DNA from: VFMC01 sp031400715
GTDB lineage: Bacteria; Actinomycetota; Acidimicrobiia; Acidimicrobiales; Ilumatobacteraceae
Assembly: GCA_031400715.1 (NCBI GenBank)
Contig: JANNQK010000176.1
Span: 1 to 10,336, forward strand
Direction: 5' to 3'
DNA: 10,336 nt
The translations under genes were made by a program, and so were the position numbers. Position 1 is the stretch's first letter, and every line of letters begins with the position of its first letter. A model generated the notes under the pieces. It was not told the origin of the DNA, did not search any database, and saw nothing but the letters and a program-made list of their open reading frames with translations. Below, one piece after another: positions 1-6,208 of this stretch.

Positions 1-344
1 TCCTTGTGCTGGTGCTTCTCGCGGAAGTCGCGCCGCGACTGCATGTCGATGAACGCCCGGCGGGTGGGGTACTGGACGATCCCGATGCGATCCCACCCGG
101 TGCCCTGCGGGTCGGTGACGTCACCGAAGAACGCGACCACCGCACCGATGTCGGCCAGCACCTCCGTGGGGGCGTACTCGTCGTCGGCCTCCATCCCGCT
201 GCGGCCGCCGTCGCTGCCGTCCTTGTAGGCGGCGCGTTCGCGGTACTTCATGTAGTTCACCATGAGCACCGGGCCGTCCTCGTCGGGCGGGCAGGACGCG
301 AGGCGCCCGGCGTAGTCGAAGTCGATCGTTCCGTAGCGCGGCAT
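1..344 (-). CDS. Small dimeric alpha/beta-barrel (DUF1330-like) protein, 3' end cut by window edge
   Basis: 114 codons are visible from the ATG at 344 to the left edge, with no stop, so the C-terminus is missing. The visible part has a beta-strand-like VLMVNYMKY, an acidic/glycine-rich linker, a helix-like stretch ending DIGAVVAFFGDV, then WDRIGIVQYPTRRAFIDM and RRDFREKH. The order strand, helix, 'G..V.F.GDV', 'WD...I.QYP(S/T)R.AF..M' is that of DUF1330 and related ferredoxin-like dimeric alpha/beta-barrel proteins, some of which are small monooxygenases. The exact family is uncertain and no catalytic function can be assigned. The start is supported by a promoter whose -10 box ends 6 nt before the ATG, giving a leaderless transcript; no Shine-Dalgarno sequence is present. 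It lies 38 bp downstream of the TetR gene on the same strand and is probably controlled by it. Confidence 0.6.
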   Translation of the reverse strand, partial: MPRYGTIDFDYAGRLASCPPDEDGPVLMVNYMKYRERAAYKDGSDGGRSGMEADDEYAPTEVLADIGAVVAFFGDVTDPQGTGWDRIGIVQYPTRRAFIDMQSRRDFREKHQHK

Positions 345-350
345 TGGGCC

Positions 351-379
351 ACGGTACCAATTGACAGTCAGAGTGACAA
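351..379 (-). promoter_or_regulatory. Leaderless promoter of the DUF1330-like gene
   Basis: Reading the minus strand, TTGTCA (379-374) is followed after 17 bp by TACCGT (356-351), a TAnnnT-type -10 box, and then after 6 nt by the ATG at 344. The spacing and the -10 to ATG distance match actinobacterial leaderless promoters. Transcription from here would start at or next to the ATG, so the gene can be expressed apart from the TetR gene upstream. Assigned from sequence only. Confidence 0.5.
361..379. promoter_or_regulatory. Candidate TetR operator, 19-bp imperfect palindrome
   Basis: The site has the symmetric form TTGnCAnTCnGAnTGnCAA centred on 370; seven of the nine base pairs across the dyad match. 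It fills most of the 38-bp gap between the TetR stop codon (383) and the next gene, and overlaps the -35 box and part of the spacer of that gene's apparent promoter, where a bound repressor would block RNA polymerase. The size and symmetry suit a TetR-family dimer. That the neighbouring TetR protein binds here is inference. Confidence 0.45.
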
Positions 380-382
380 GAG

Positions 383-1183
383 TCAGTTCGTCAGCAGTTT
401 GGCCATCGACCAACGGAGCGTGGCGGCCGTGTCGGCCGCGGACAGCTCCTGGTCGAGCCGCATCAGATCGACGGCTTCCAACGAGCACAACGCGTCGAGC
501 GCGGCGAGAGCACTCGTGCGCTCGGCGGCGTCCATCGCACCGAGCTCGGCCCGGAACAGGTGTCGGATCTGCGAACGGAGAAACGCCCGCGTGGTCTTCA
601 GCTCGTTCGCCAGCACTGGCTGCAGCGCCGCAAGCGAGCGGGACAGGCGGGCCGACGGGGCCACGGCGGCGAACAGCTCGAGCCGGCGCTCGACGAAGCG
701 TTCGATCCGCTCCGGGAGCGGGGCACCGGGACCGACGGTGAGTGGCACCAGCGGTGCGGCCACCGCCAGCTGGCGCTCGATCGCGGTGCGGGCGAGTTCG
801 TCCTTGTCGGAGAAGTAGCGGAACACCGAGCGGTGCGACACGCCCGAGCGGTCGGCGACCTCGGCGATGCTCGGGCGAGGGATCCCCTCGCGGACCAGTT
901 CGAGGTAGGCGTCGACGACGGCGTACTTGTTCCGGTCGCGCCGGGCGTGGCGACCGTCTTCGCGAGGTGCGTTCGACTCGTCCTCGGCGTTCGTTTCGGC
1001 CGTGTCCGACGTGTCCGACGTGTCCGACGTGTCGGCGGGCGTCTGCGGGGCCGACCCGGACGCCACGCCCGCCGGCCGGGGGGTCGCCGGCGAGGCCGCG
1101 CGCGTCGAGCCACTCCCGGCTCGCCCTGCAGCGCCGGTGGTGAATCCGCCAGCGCGGACAGCCGGGCGTGCGGTCGGGGGCAT
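383..1183 (-). CDS. TetR/AcrR-family transcriptional regulator with long disordered N-terminus
   Basis: 266 residues from the ATG at 1183. Residues 1-80 are low complexity, rich in Ala, Pro, Gly, Ser and Thr, with a (TSD)3 repeat at about 52-60 and an acidic patch. The DNA-binding domain follows: a basic stretch RHARRDRNKY at about 78-87, helix 1 around 88-99, and the helix-turn-helix at about 104-123 containing SIAEVADRSGVSHRSVFRYF, the typical TetR signature, then SDKDEL. The remainder (about 135-266) is helical and variable, as expected of the ligand-binding and dimerisation domain; its ligand cannot be predicted. The reading frame is open to an alternative start at 1231. I prefer 1183 because TACAAT lies exactly 6 nt upstream. 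Likely targets are the gene at 1-344, through the palindrome at 361-379, and perhaps the SDR operon. The N-terminal extension of about 80 residues is longer than usual for TetR proteins. Confidence 0.88.
   Translation of the reverse strand: MPPTARPAVRAGGFTTGAAGRAGSGSTRAASPATPRPAGVASGSAPQTPADTSDTSDTSDTAETNAEDESNAPREDGRHARRDRNKYAVVDAYLELVREGIPRPSIAEVADRSGVSHRSVFRYFSDKDELARTAIERQLAVAAPLVPLTVGPGAPLPERIERFVERRLELFAAVAPSARLSRSLAALQPVLANELKTTRAFLRSQIRHLFRAELGAMDAAERTSALAALDALCSLEAVDLMRLDQELSAADTAATLRWSMAKLLTN
1002..1034. repeat. 9-bp tandem repeat inside the TetR gene
   Basis: Three identical copies of GTGTCCGAC at 1002, 1011 and 1020, then a partial fourth copy GTGTCG at 1029. Read on the coding (minus) strand they encode a Thr-Ser-Asp repeat in the disordered N-terminal region. 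The unit is a multiple of three, so copy number can change by slippage without breaking the frame. Confidence 0.9.
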
Positions 1184-1189
1184 CACGAC

Positions 1190-1195
1190 ATTGTA
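1190..1195 (-). promoter_or_regulatory. -10 box of the TetR gene (leaderless)
   Basis: The minus strand reads TACAAT, one base from the TATAAT consensus, with 6 nt between it and the ATG at 1183. This supports that start over the in-frame alternative at 1231, which would lie upstream of the transcription start. The -35 box is not clear: CTGCCG (1220-1215) is the best match, with a long 19-bp spacer. Confidence 0.5.
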
Positions 1196-1215
1196 CGACG
1201 TGCGCCGGAACAATC

Positions 1216-1229
1216 GGCAGGCCACTGCC
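1216..1229. promoter_or_regulatory. Small inverted repeat in the TetR promoter region
   Basis: GGCAG (1216-1220) and CTGCC (1225-1229) form a perfect 5-bp inverted repeat around a 4-bp centre, at the place expected for the -35 region of the TetR gene. It could be an autoregulatory site. Its sequence differs from the palindrome at 361-379, so a shared regulator is not supported. Short palindromes are common in GC-rich DNA. Confidence 0.2.
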
Positions 1230-1262
1230 ATTTGTTCATCAGTGTTCGGTGAACGCTCGGTG

Positions 1263-1277
1263 CGGAGGCTCGCTCCG
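1263..1277 (-). terminator. Weak hairpin after the META lipoprotein gene
   Basis: CGGAG (1263-1267) and CTCCG (1273-1277) form a 5-bp stem with a 5-nt loop, 24 bp past the lipoprotein stop codon and ahead of the TetR promoter. There is no T-run, so at best it is a weak terminator. The rest of 1184-1300 holds only the TetR promoter and a GTTCA...TGAAC inverted repeat at 1234-1254. Confidence 0.2.
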
Positions 1278-1300
1278 GTCGGGCAGTGCGGCGCATCGCG

Positions 1301-2242
1301 TCAGTCGTCGAGTGCGGTGTACTGCAGGCCGGCGGATCCCGATGAGCTGGTGATCGTCAGTGTGCGGGCCTCGATCTCGAATGTCACGTCGCCGGCCAGC
1401 ACCGACAGGACAGACGACTCCAGGTCCATCAACGGCTGCTCGCACGCCATCTTCGTGAGCGCCAGCGGACCGAACGTGATCGTGCCCTCGCCCAGGCTCA
1501 CCGTCGCCGAACCGGTGTTGCACCCGGTGGCGACCACTGCTGTGCCGTCGGTGGCGTCGATGCCGTTCACGAAGGTGAGCGTGCTCGTGGCGTCCATCGG
1601 CGTGCTCGAGGCCGATTCGCCGTCGATGATCGTGATGAGGGTCCACACCGTGCTCTCCATCGGCCGATCGGGGTCGGCGACCTCGCGGTCGAGGAACGTG
1701 ATCGACGCATCGGTGGCCGTCAACACGAGGGTGTCGCCGTCGAGGGCGACGGTCGGGCCGGCCATGAGCAGGTCGGCGAACCGTGTGTCCTGGTCCATCA
1801 GCGCCTCCTCGCACCCCATCTCGGTCATCGACAGACCACCGTCGATGCGGAGGATGTCGCCGTCGATCCGGTAGCTGCCGCCGAGGAGGTTGCAGCCGGC
1901 GCTGGCCGAGAGCGTGCCGTCGCGGAACTCGATACTGACGAGCGTGCCCTCGACGAGCTCGAAGCCCGCGCTGCCGGTGGAGAGGAAGGTGCGCCCGTCG
2001 AACGAGGTCGGTGCCGCCGAATCCGGCGTGGTGCCGAGCGTGGTCACCGGTGTGGACGGCGAGCTCGAGGCGCCGGGGTCGACGGTGTCGTCGCCGCAGC
2101 CGGCGAGCAGGCCCGGCAGCAGTACGGTCAAGGGGAGCGCCAGGGCGATCGACGCCATCGAGCGACGACGGCCGTTCGCCCGACCGGGTGTGCCGGCGGT
2201 CGAAGACGACCAGGGGGAACGGGGGGAGTGCGATGCAGGCAT
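1301..2242 (-). CDS. Lipoprotein with two META (HslJ-like) domains
   Basis: The protein has a hydrophobic stretch followed by the lipobox LLAGC and GDD, so it is predicted to be exported, lipid-modified on that Cys and anchored to the outside of the cytoplasmic membrane. A Ser/Thr/Pro-rich linker follows. Two META/HslJ domains come next: the first with AGCNLLGGSY and later LSMTEMGCEEALMD, the second with TGCN and LALTKMACEQPLMD. The paired GCN and (M)(G/A)C motifs are characteristic of the family and may form disulfides. HslJ proteins are linked to stress and novobiocin resistance in E. coli, but the function of actinobacterial duplicates is unknown. The start is uncertain: ATG codons at 2242, 2251 and 2158 and a GTG at 2311 are in frame and none has a clear Shine-Dalgarno. 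2158 would leave no basic residue before the hydrophobic core, whereas upstream starts include RRR. It is divergent from the SDR operon. Confidence 0.82.
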   Translation of the reverse strand: MPASHSPRSPWSSSTAGTPGRANGRRRSMASIALALPLTVLLPGLLAGCGDDTVDPGASSSPSTPVTTLGTTPDSAAPTSFDGRTFLSTGSAGFELVEGTLVSIEFRDGTLSASAGCNLLGGSYRIDGDILRIDGGLSMTEMGCEEALMDQDTRFADLLMAGPTVALDGDTLVLTATDASITFLDREVADPDRPMESTVWTLITIIDGESASSTPMDATSTLTFVNGIDATDGTAVVATGCNTGSATVSLGEGTITFGPLALTKMACEQPLMDLESSVLSVLAGDVTFEIEARTLTITSSSGSAGLQYTALDD

Positions 2243-2298
2243 GGGACGCATGTTCGTTGGACGCTGCCGGCAACGCCAGCGGTTCCCACGCGCCCGGA

Positions 2299-2327
2299 AA
2301 ACTATTGCCACAACAACTGACAGAACA
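2299..2327 (-). promoter_or_regulatory. Possible promoter of the lipoprotein gene
   Basis: On the minus strand TAGTTT (2304-2299) fits a TAnnnT -10 box, with TGTTCT (2327-2322) 17 bp upstream as a poor -35 match. Transcription would start near 2292, making the GTG at 2311 an unlikely start and leaving 40-50 nt before the ATGs at 2251 and 2242. It overlaps the divergent SDR promoter, so the two may compete or be co-regulated. Confidence 0.25.
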
Positions 2328-2333
2328 TAGGGT
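2305..2333 (+). promoter_or_regulatory. Leaderless promoter of the SDR-DinB operon
   Basis: TTGCCA (2305-2310), a 17-bp spacer, TAGGGT (2328-2333), then 6 nt to the ATG at 2340. The arrangement matches the promoter of the 1-344 gene. The -35 element begins a TGnCA-n7-TGnCA pattern (2306-2322) that is also found within the palindrome at 362-378, which raises the possibility that the TetR protein acts here too. Confidence 0.5.
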
Positions 2334-2339
2334 GGTGTG

Positions 2340-3080
2340 ATGACCGAACGCCGTGTGGCCCTGATCGCAGGGGCCGGTTTCTACGTCGGGCCCGACCTGG
2401 CCCGACTCCTCGCCGAACGGGGTCACGACCTCGTGCTCGGCGATCCCCATCCGTCGCTCGTCGCCGAGCTCGAGTCGGCCGGCACCGCCATCGAGGTTGT
2501 GACAGGAATTCGCGACCTGGCCGTGCCGGGTGCCGCGCGGCGTCTGGTCGACGCAGCGCTGGCGCGGTTCGGCCGCATCGACTCGGCCACCGCCTTCACC
2601 GGTCTGATCGTGACGGGCCGATTCATGAACTCGTCGGTCGACGACTACCGGGCGGCGATCGAGGGATGCATGATCGCGCCCTACGAGTTCCTGAAGGCGG
2701 TCCTCGTGCCGATGATCGCCCAGGAGGACGGCCAGGTGCTCGTGATCACGAGCGCGAGCGCGGCTCGGGCCACGCCGGGTGCTCCCCTCTACTCGTCGGC
2801 GCGGGCGGGCGCCACTCACCTCGTGCGCAACGTCGCCCAAGAGGTGGCCCGCAACCGGGTGCAGGTGAACGCCGTCGGCACCAACTTCATGGACTTCCCC
2901 GAGTTCCGTCGGGCGAGCGGCGCCGACGACCCCGCCGTTCGCGCCAAGCTCGAGGGTCAGGTTCCGCTGGGTCGGCTGGGAACCATGAATGAGTTCGCCC
3001 ACTTCTGTGCGCCGTACGTCGACGGCACCAGCCGCTTCACCACCGGCCAGTTCACGTCGTATGCCGGAGGTTGGTCATGA
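2340..3080 (+). CDS. Short-chain dehydrogenase/reductase with divergent active site
   Basis: 246 residues, a normal length for a classical SDR. It has an N-terminal Rossmann fold (VALIAGAGFYVG, about 6-17), an acidic residue at the end of beta-2 (LVLGD, Asp35) that favours NAD(H), and the SDR tail features VNAVGTNFMDFPEF and FTTGQFTSYAGGW. The substrate is unknown. Key motifs are altered: the TGxxxGxG loop reads AGAGFYVG, the NNAG motif reads AFTG, and the catalytic YxxxK reads Y151-S-S-A-R155, so the usual Lys is Arg. Ser138 lies 13 residues before Tyr151, as in active SDRs. Reduced or changed activity is possible. The ATG at 2340 is preferred over the GTG at 2337 because of the -10 to ATG spacing. 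The stop overlaps the next start (ATGA), so the DinB gene is translationally coupled. Confidence 0.88.
   Translation: MTERRVALIAGAGFYVGPDLARLLAERGHDLVLGDPHPSLVAELESAGTAIEVVTGIRDLAVPGAARRLVDAALARFGRIDSATAFTGLIVTGRFMNSSVDDYRAAIEGCMIAPYEFLKAVLVPMIAQEDGQVLVITSASAARATPGAPLYSSARAGATHLVRNVAQEVARNRVQVNAVGTNFMDFPEFRRASGADDPAVRAKLEGQVPLGRLGTMNEFAHFCAPYVDGTSRFTTGQFTSYAGGWS
3066..3070 (+). promoter_or_regulatory. Ribosome binding site of the DinB-fold gene
   Basis: GGAGG, 6 nt before the ATG at 3077, inside the end of the SDR gene. It fixes the start at 3077 over the in-frame TTG at 3071, and fits coupled translation within an operon. Leaderless first gene plus Shine-Dalgarno-led second gene is consistent with a single transcript. 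Confidence 0.75.
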
Positions 3081-3658
3081 GCGCCGACCCCTCCACCGTG
3101 CTCGTGCTCGATTCCTTGCAGCGGCGCATGAAGGCGCTCGAGTCGCTGTACGAACAGGCCGTCACCACGATGGACATCGAGCACGTCAACCACTTCGAGC
3201 GGCCTGGAGTGCTGCCGATCGCGTTCAGCCTGTACCACTACCTCAACATGCACGATGCGTCGTTCATGTTGCTCACCGGCGTGCCACCGATCTGGAATGC
3301 CGAGTGGCAGTCGCGGGTACAGATGACGGTCGACGATCACGGCAAGCACCGCTCGGTCGACGAGATGATCCACCAGCGGATCGGCGACTACGACGCCTAC
3401 ATCGACTACCAGCGCGCGGTGTTCGCGCGCACACATGCGCACCTCGCCCAACTCGATCCCGGCGATCTGCACCGCATGGTGGTGCCGCACCCGTTCCCGC
3501 CGCAGATCGCAACGACCTACAGCGCCCGCGTGGCCGGCCCGCAGGGCATCACCGTGCTCGACGGGTTCGAGTGCTGGATCTATCAGCACGGTCTGCGTCA
3601 CATGGGCGAGATCGAACTGGCCCGCGGCCTCGTCGGCCTCGGCGGCATGACCAGCTGA
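3077..3658 (+). CDS. DinB/YfiT-fold four-helix protein, putative metal-dependent enzyme
   Basis: 193 residues, all alpha-helical in appearance. His54 (in SLYHYLNMHD) and the HxxxH pair His171/His175 (in YQHGLRHMGEI) are placed like the three metal-binding histidines of the DinB superfamily, which includes thiol-dependent S-transferases (mycothiol or bacillithiol) and isomerases. Actinobacteria make mycothiol, so a mycothiol-dependent detoxification or isomerisation role is reasonable but not shown by the sequence. The ERPGVLPIAFSLYHYL segment looks like a conserved substrate or thiol pocket. It overlaps the SDR stop by four bases and shares its promoter, so the two probably act on the same compound. 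Confidence 0.75.
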   Translation: MSADPSTVLVLDSLQRRMKALESLYEQAVTTMDIEHVNHFERPGVLPIAFSLYHYLNMHDASFMLLTGVPPIWNAEWQSRVQMTVDDHGKHRSVDEMIHQRIGDYDAYIDYQRAVFARTHAHLAQLDPGDLHRMVVPHPFPPQIATTYSARVAGPQGITVLDGFECWIYQHGLRHMGEIELARGLVGLGGMTS

Positions 3659-3673
3659 CCCGGTTCACCCAAA

Positions 3674-3720
3674 CCGCGATGAGAGATGAGTGCCGCTGGC
3701 ACCCCCATTTCTCATCGCGG
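3674..3720. repeat. Palindromic hairpin repeat, copy 1
   Basis: A perfect 11-bp inverted repeat (CCGCGATGAGA at 3674-3684, its complement at 3710-3720) continues inward through a G-T pair and three more pairs to an inner GTGCC/GGCAC stem (3690-3694, 3698-3702) with a GCT loop. The hairpin covers 47 nt with about 20 paired bases. It lies between the convergent DinB-fold and LLM genes and might stop transcription from both sides, but there is no T-run. Its left half matches copy 2 at 6211-6236 in 25 of 26 bases, and copy 2 sits between divergent genes. That makes a dispersed repeat family more likely than a dedicated terminator. Confidence 0.85.
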
Positions 3721-3739
3721 CCGGCAGACGGCCGATCGG

Positions 3740-4594
3740 TCAGGCTGCGGCTCGGGCCAGCTCGCCGTAGATGTCGAGTTGGCGGAGCACGTCGTCGCGG
3801 CCACCGACAGGAATGCTGAGCGTGACGCGCTCGACGCCTTCGTGCTCCAGGTTGCGGAACGAATCGAGGTCGGGCTTCGCATCGGCGATCGTGATCGAGA
3901 TCGTTCGCGGGTCGCGTCCCTGGCGTTCGGCTTCGGCGTGCAGCAGGTCGATGCGGCCCTTGATCGAGCTGCGACCCGACACCGGGAACCAGCCGTCGGC
4001 GAGCCGCACCACGTTCGACAGCAGTCGCGGCCCCCAGCCGCCTCCGATGAGGATCGGAGGATGTGGGCGCTGCACCGGCTTGGGCCACGCCCAGCTCGGC
4101 TCGAACTGCACGAACCGACCCGAGTACGAAGCCACCTCCTGCGTCCACAGCAGCTTCATCGCCTCGACCTTCTCGGCGACGATGTCCCATCGATCGGCCA
4201 TCGGCACGCCGTGGTTGCCCATCTCTTCGGCGTTCCACCCGAAGCCGATGCCGAAGATCATCCGGCCACCCGACAACCAGTCGACGGTGGCCACCTCCTT
4301 CGCCAGCTGCAGCACGTCGCGCTGCGCGGGGAGCGCCACACATGTGCCGATCCGCAGCGTGCTGGTGACCGCTGCCGCTGCGCCAAGGGCGACGAAGGGA
4401 TCGATGAGCCGCTTGTACACATCGGGGATCGGCGCGTCGTCGATGCTGCCCGGCCACGGTGTGCGCCGGCTCGTGGGGATGTGCGAGTGATCGGGGAACA
4501 GCAAGCTCTCGAAACCACGCTGCTCCACCTCCACCGCCAATTCGTCGGGTGGGATGGTCTGGTCGCTCGTGTACATCGCGATGCCGACCTTCAT
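3740..4594 (-). CDS. LLM-class F420-dependent oxidoreductase
   Basis: 284 residues with a luciferase-like monooxygenase TIM-barrel fold. Visible signatures are MKVGIAMYTSD at the start, GFESLLFPDHSHIP (27-40), LRIGTCVALPAQRDVLQLAKEVATVDWLSGGR (about 80-111), the family motif GIGFGWNAEEMGNHG (115-129) and WPKPVQRPHPPILIGG (170-185). This is the pattern of the Rv2161c-like F420-dependent subfamily. Such enzymes move a hydride between coenzyme F420 and an organic substrate; the substrate here is unknown. The ATG at 4594 is chosen because MKVGIAM begins the first barrel strand and GAGGG lies 8 nt upstream (4607-4603); in-frame upstream codons extend into the preceding gene. It follows the acyl-CoA synthetase stop by 22 bp on the same strand, so they form an operon and probably share a lipid-like or xenobiotic substrate. 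Confidence 0.9.
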   Translation of the reverse strand: MKVGIAMYTSDQTIPPDELAVEVEQRGFESLLFPDHSHIPTSRRTPWPGSIDDAPIPDVYKRLIDPFVALGAAAAVTSTLRIGTCVALPAQRDVLQLAKEVATVDWLSGGRMIFGIGFGWNAEEMGNHGVPMADRWDIVAEKVEAMKLLWTQEVASYSGRFVQFEPSWAWPKPVQRPHPPILIGGGWGPRLLSNVVRLADGWFPVSGRSSIKGRIDLLHAEAERQGRDPRTISITIADAKPDLDSFRNLEHEGVERVTLSIPVGGRDDVLRQLDIYGELARAAA

Positions 4595-4616
4595 CGGGCG
4601 CACCCTCGGTCCGACG

Positions 4617-6128
4617 TCATCGGATGGGCTCCGACCGGTGCGGAAGGTCGGCGTACTCGGCACGCAGTTCGGCCTTCAACACCTTGTTCGACATGTTGCG
4701 CGGCAGCGGGGTGTCGCGCACCACGAGATAGCGCGGCAGCTTGAAATCGGCGAGCACGCCTTCGCACGGGTCGAGCACCGCGCGGCCGTCGATGTGCCGG
4801 CCGTCGGTGACCGCGATCACCGCTGGGGTCTCGCCCCAACGTTCGTCGGGTACGCCGATGACCGCCAGCTCGACAACGCCGGCGACCCCGGCGAGCTGTC
4901 GTTCGATCTCCGCCGGATACACGTTCAGCCCACCGGAGATCAGCATGTCCTTCGCCCGGTCGACCACGTAGAAGTACCCGTCGGCATCCATCGTGCCGAG
5001 GTCGCCGGTGTGACACCAACCGTCGCGAAGCGTTGCAGCCGTGGCCTCCGGGTTGCGCCAGTAGCCCTGCATCACTTCGGGCCCCTTGATGCAGATCTCG
5101 CCAATGGTGCCGGCCGGCACCTCGTTGCCGTCGTGGTCACAGATTCGCGCCTGGCTGTGCATCGCCGGCACGCCGCACGAGCCCACCTTCTCCAAGGCCT
5201 GGTGATACGGCAGTGTGATGCCCGAGGCGCTGACCTCGGTGAGCGAGTAGGTCTGCGTCATCGCGATGCCGCGATCGAGGTAGGTGCGCAGTAGCGGCAC
5301 CGGCACCGTGGCACCACCGGACGACGCGCATCGGATCGACGAGAGGTCGGCGGCGCCGAAGTCGGGATGCAGCGACATCATCTGGAACAGCGTGGGCACG
5401 GCCATGAAAACGGTGATCCGCTGCGTCTCGATGAGGTGCAACGCACGGCCTGGATCGAACGCCGGCTCGAGCACGAGTGTTGCACCGCTCCACAGCGCCA
5501 CCATCGACAGCGCCAGCCCTCCGGTGAACGCGAGGGGGAACGGCAACAGGATCCGGTCGTTGCGGTTGATGCCACCTTGGAGGGCTCGCACCATCGAGGC
5601 GTAGAACCAGCTGCGATGGGAGAGCACGGCGCCCTTCGGGTCACCGCTGGTGCCGCTCGTGAAACAGATGAACCACGGATCGTCGGGCTGGATGCTCCGT
5701 GGCTCGAAGGTGCCGTCGTTCGCGAGGAGGCTTCCGTAGGTGTCGTCGTCGACGTCGACCGTGGTGAGCGCTCGCTGCTCGCCGGCGATCGACAGACCTG
5801 CGGCCAACGACGACTCCGTCACGACGACGTCGCAGTCTGCGTTGCCGACCACGAAGGCCAGTTCGGTGGCGGTGAAGCGAAGGTTGAACGGTGCCACGAT
5901 CGCCCCCAGACGAGCTGCACCGACGACCACTTCGATGAACTCGGGTCGGTTCGACATCAACAGACCCACGCGATCGCCATGACCGACGCCCAGCCGGGCG
6001 AGACCCGCTGCCACGCGATCGGCACGGGCCGACAGCTCACCCCACGTGAGCAGTCGATCGCCGAAGCGGATCGCGACTGCATCACCTTGCCATCGCGCCC
6101 AGTAGGCGACGGTGTCTCCCCAGATCAT
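4617..6128 (-). CDS. Acyl-CoA synthetase (AMP-forming), FadD-like
   Basis: 503 residues, the normal size of a class I adenylate-forming enzyme. It would activate a carboxylic acid with ATP to an acyl-AMP and then an acyl-CoA thioester. Core motifs are all present: P-loop TSGTSGDPKG (157-166), TYSLTE (293-298), HTGDLG (373-378), and the hinge DRAKDMLISGGLNVYPAEIE (390-409). The catalytic Lys is probably Lys482 in PRNMSNKVLK, where the usual 'SGK' is 'SNK'. The acid specificity cannot be read directly; medium or long fatty acids or aromatic acids are possible. The frame is open far upstream, but translation starts at 6128: upstream residues are non-homologous and cross the hairpin repeat and the divergent sdaA gene. 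A G-rich Shine-Dalgarno-like run lies about 8 nt before the ATG. It is the first gene of a two-gene operon with the LLM oxidoreductase. Confidence 0.93.
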   Translation of the reverse strand: MIWGDTVAYWARWQGDAVAIRFGDRLLTWGELSARADRVAAGLARLGVGHGDRVGLLMSNRPEFIEVVVGAARLGAIVAPFNLRFTATELAFVVGNADCDVVVTESSLAAGLSIAGEQRALTTVDVDDDTYGSLLANDGTFEPRSIQPDDPWFICFTSGTSGDPKGAVLSHRSWFYASMVRALQGGINRNDRILLPFPLAFTGGLALSMVALWSGATLVLEPAFDPGRALHLIETQRITVFMAVPTLFQMMSLHPDFGAADLSSIRCASSGGATVPVPLLRTYLDRGIAMTQTYSLTEVSASGITLPYHQALEKVGSCGVPAMHSQARICDHDGNEVPAGTIGEICIKGPEVMQGYWRNPEATAATLRDGWCHTGDLGTMDADGYFYVVDRAKDMLISGGLNVYPAEIERQLAGVAGVVELAVIGVPDERWGETPAVIAVTDGRHIDGRAVLDPCEGVLADFKLPRYLVVRDTPLPRNMSNKVLKAELRAEYADLPHRSEPIR

Positions 6129-6160
6129 CGAACACCCCCCAGCGTCGGTCGACCCGGCGG

Positions 6161-6166
6161 ACCCTA
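6161..6166 (-). promoter_or_regulatory. Possible -10 box of the acyl-CoA synthetase operon
   Basis: The minus strand reads TAGGGT, the same hexamer as in the SDR promoter. No good -35 box is seen 17 bp upstream. Transcription from here would give a leader of about 26 nt that contains the G-rich ribosome-binding stretch before the ATG at 6128. Confidence 0.25.
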
Positions 6167-6208
6167 CGACCGACCCCCTCGGCCCCACGAACCCATCGCC
6201 CGGAGACG

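Noticed and set aside
6..818. Long open frame on the plus strand opposite the TetR and DUF1330-like genes
   Set aside because: It encodes Arg/Ala/Ser-rich sequence with no recognisable domain, and the minus strand carries clear TetR motifs in the same place; long antisense frames are common at this GC content.
1234..1254. GTTCA...TGAAC inverted repeat as a second operator
   Set aside because: The arms are 5 bp with an 11-bp centre, the site is upstream of the expected -35 region, and it does not resemble the palindrome at 361-379; not above what chance would give.
1239..3002. Open frame of 587 codons on the minus strand across the lipoprotein and SDR genes
   Set aside because: It runs through two real genes of opposite strands and the promoter region between them, with Arg/His-rich non-domain sequence.
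3674..3720. Classical Rho-independent terminator at hairpin copy 1
   Set aside because: No T-run follows the stem on either strand, and the same element occurs upstream of genes at copy 2.
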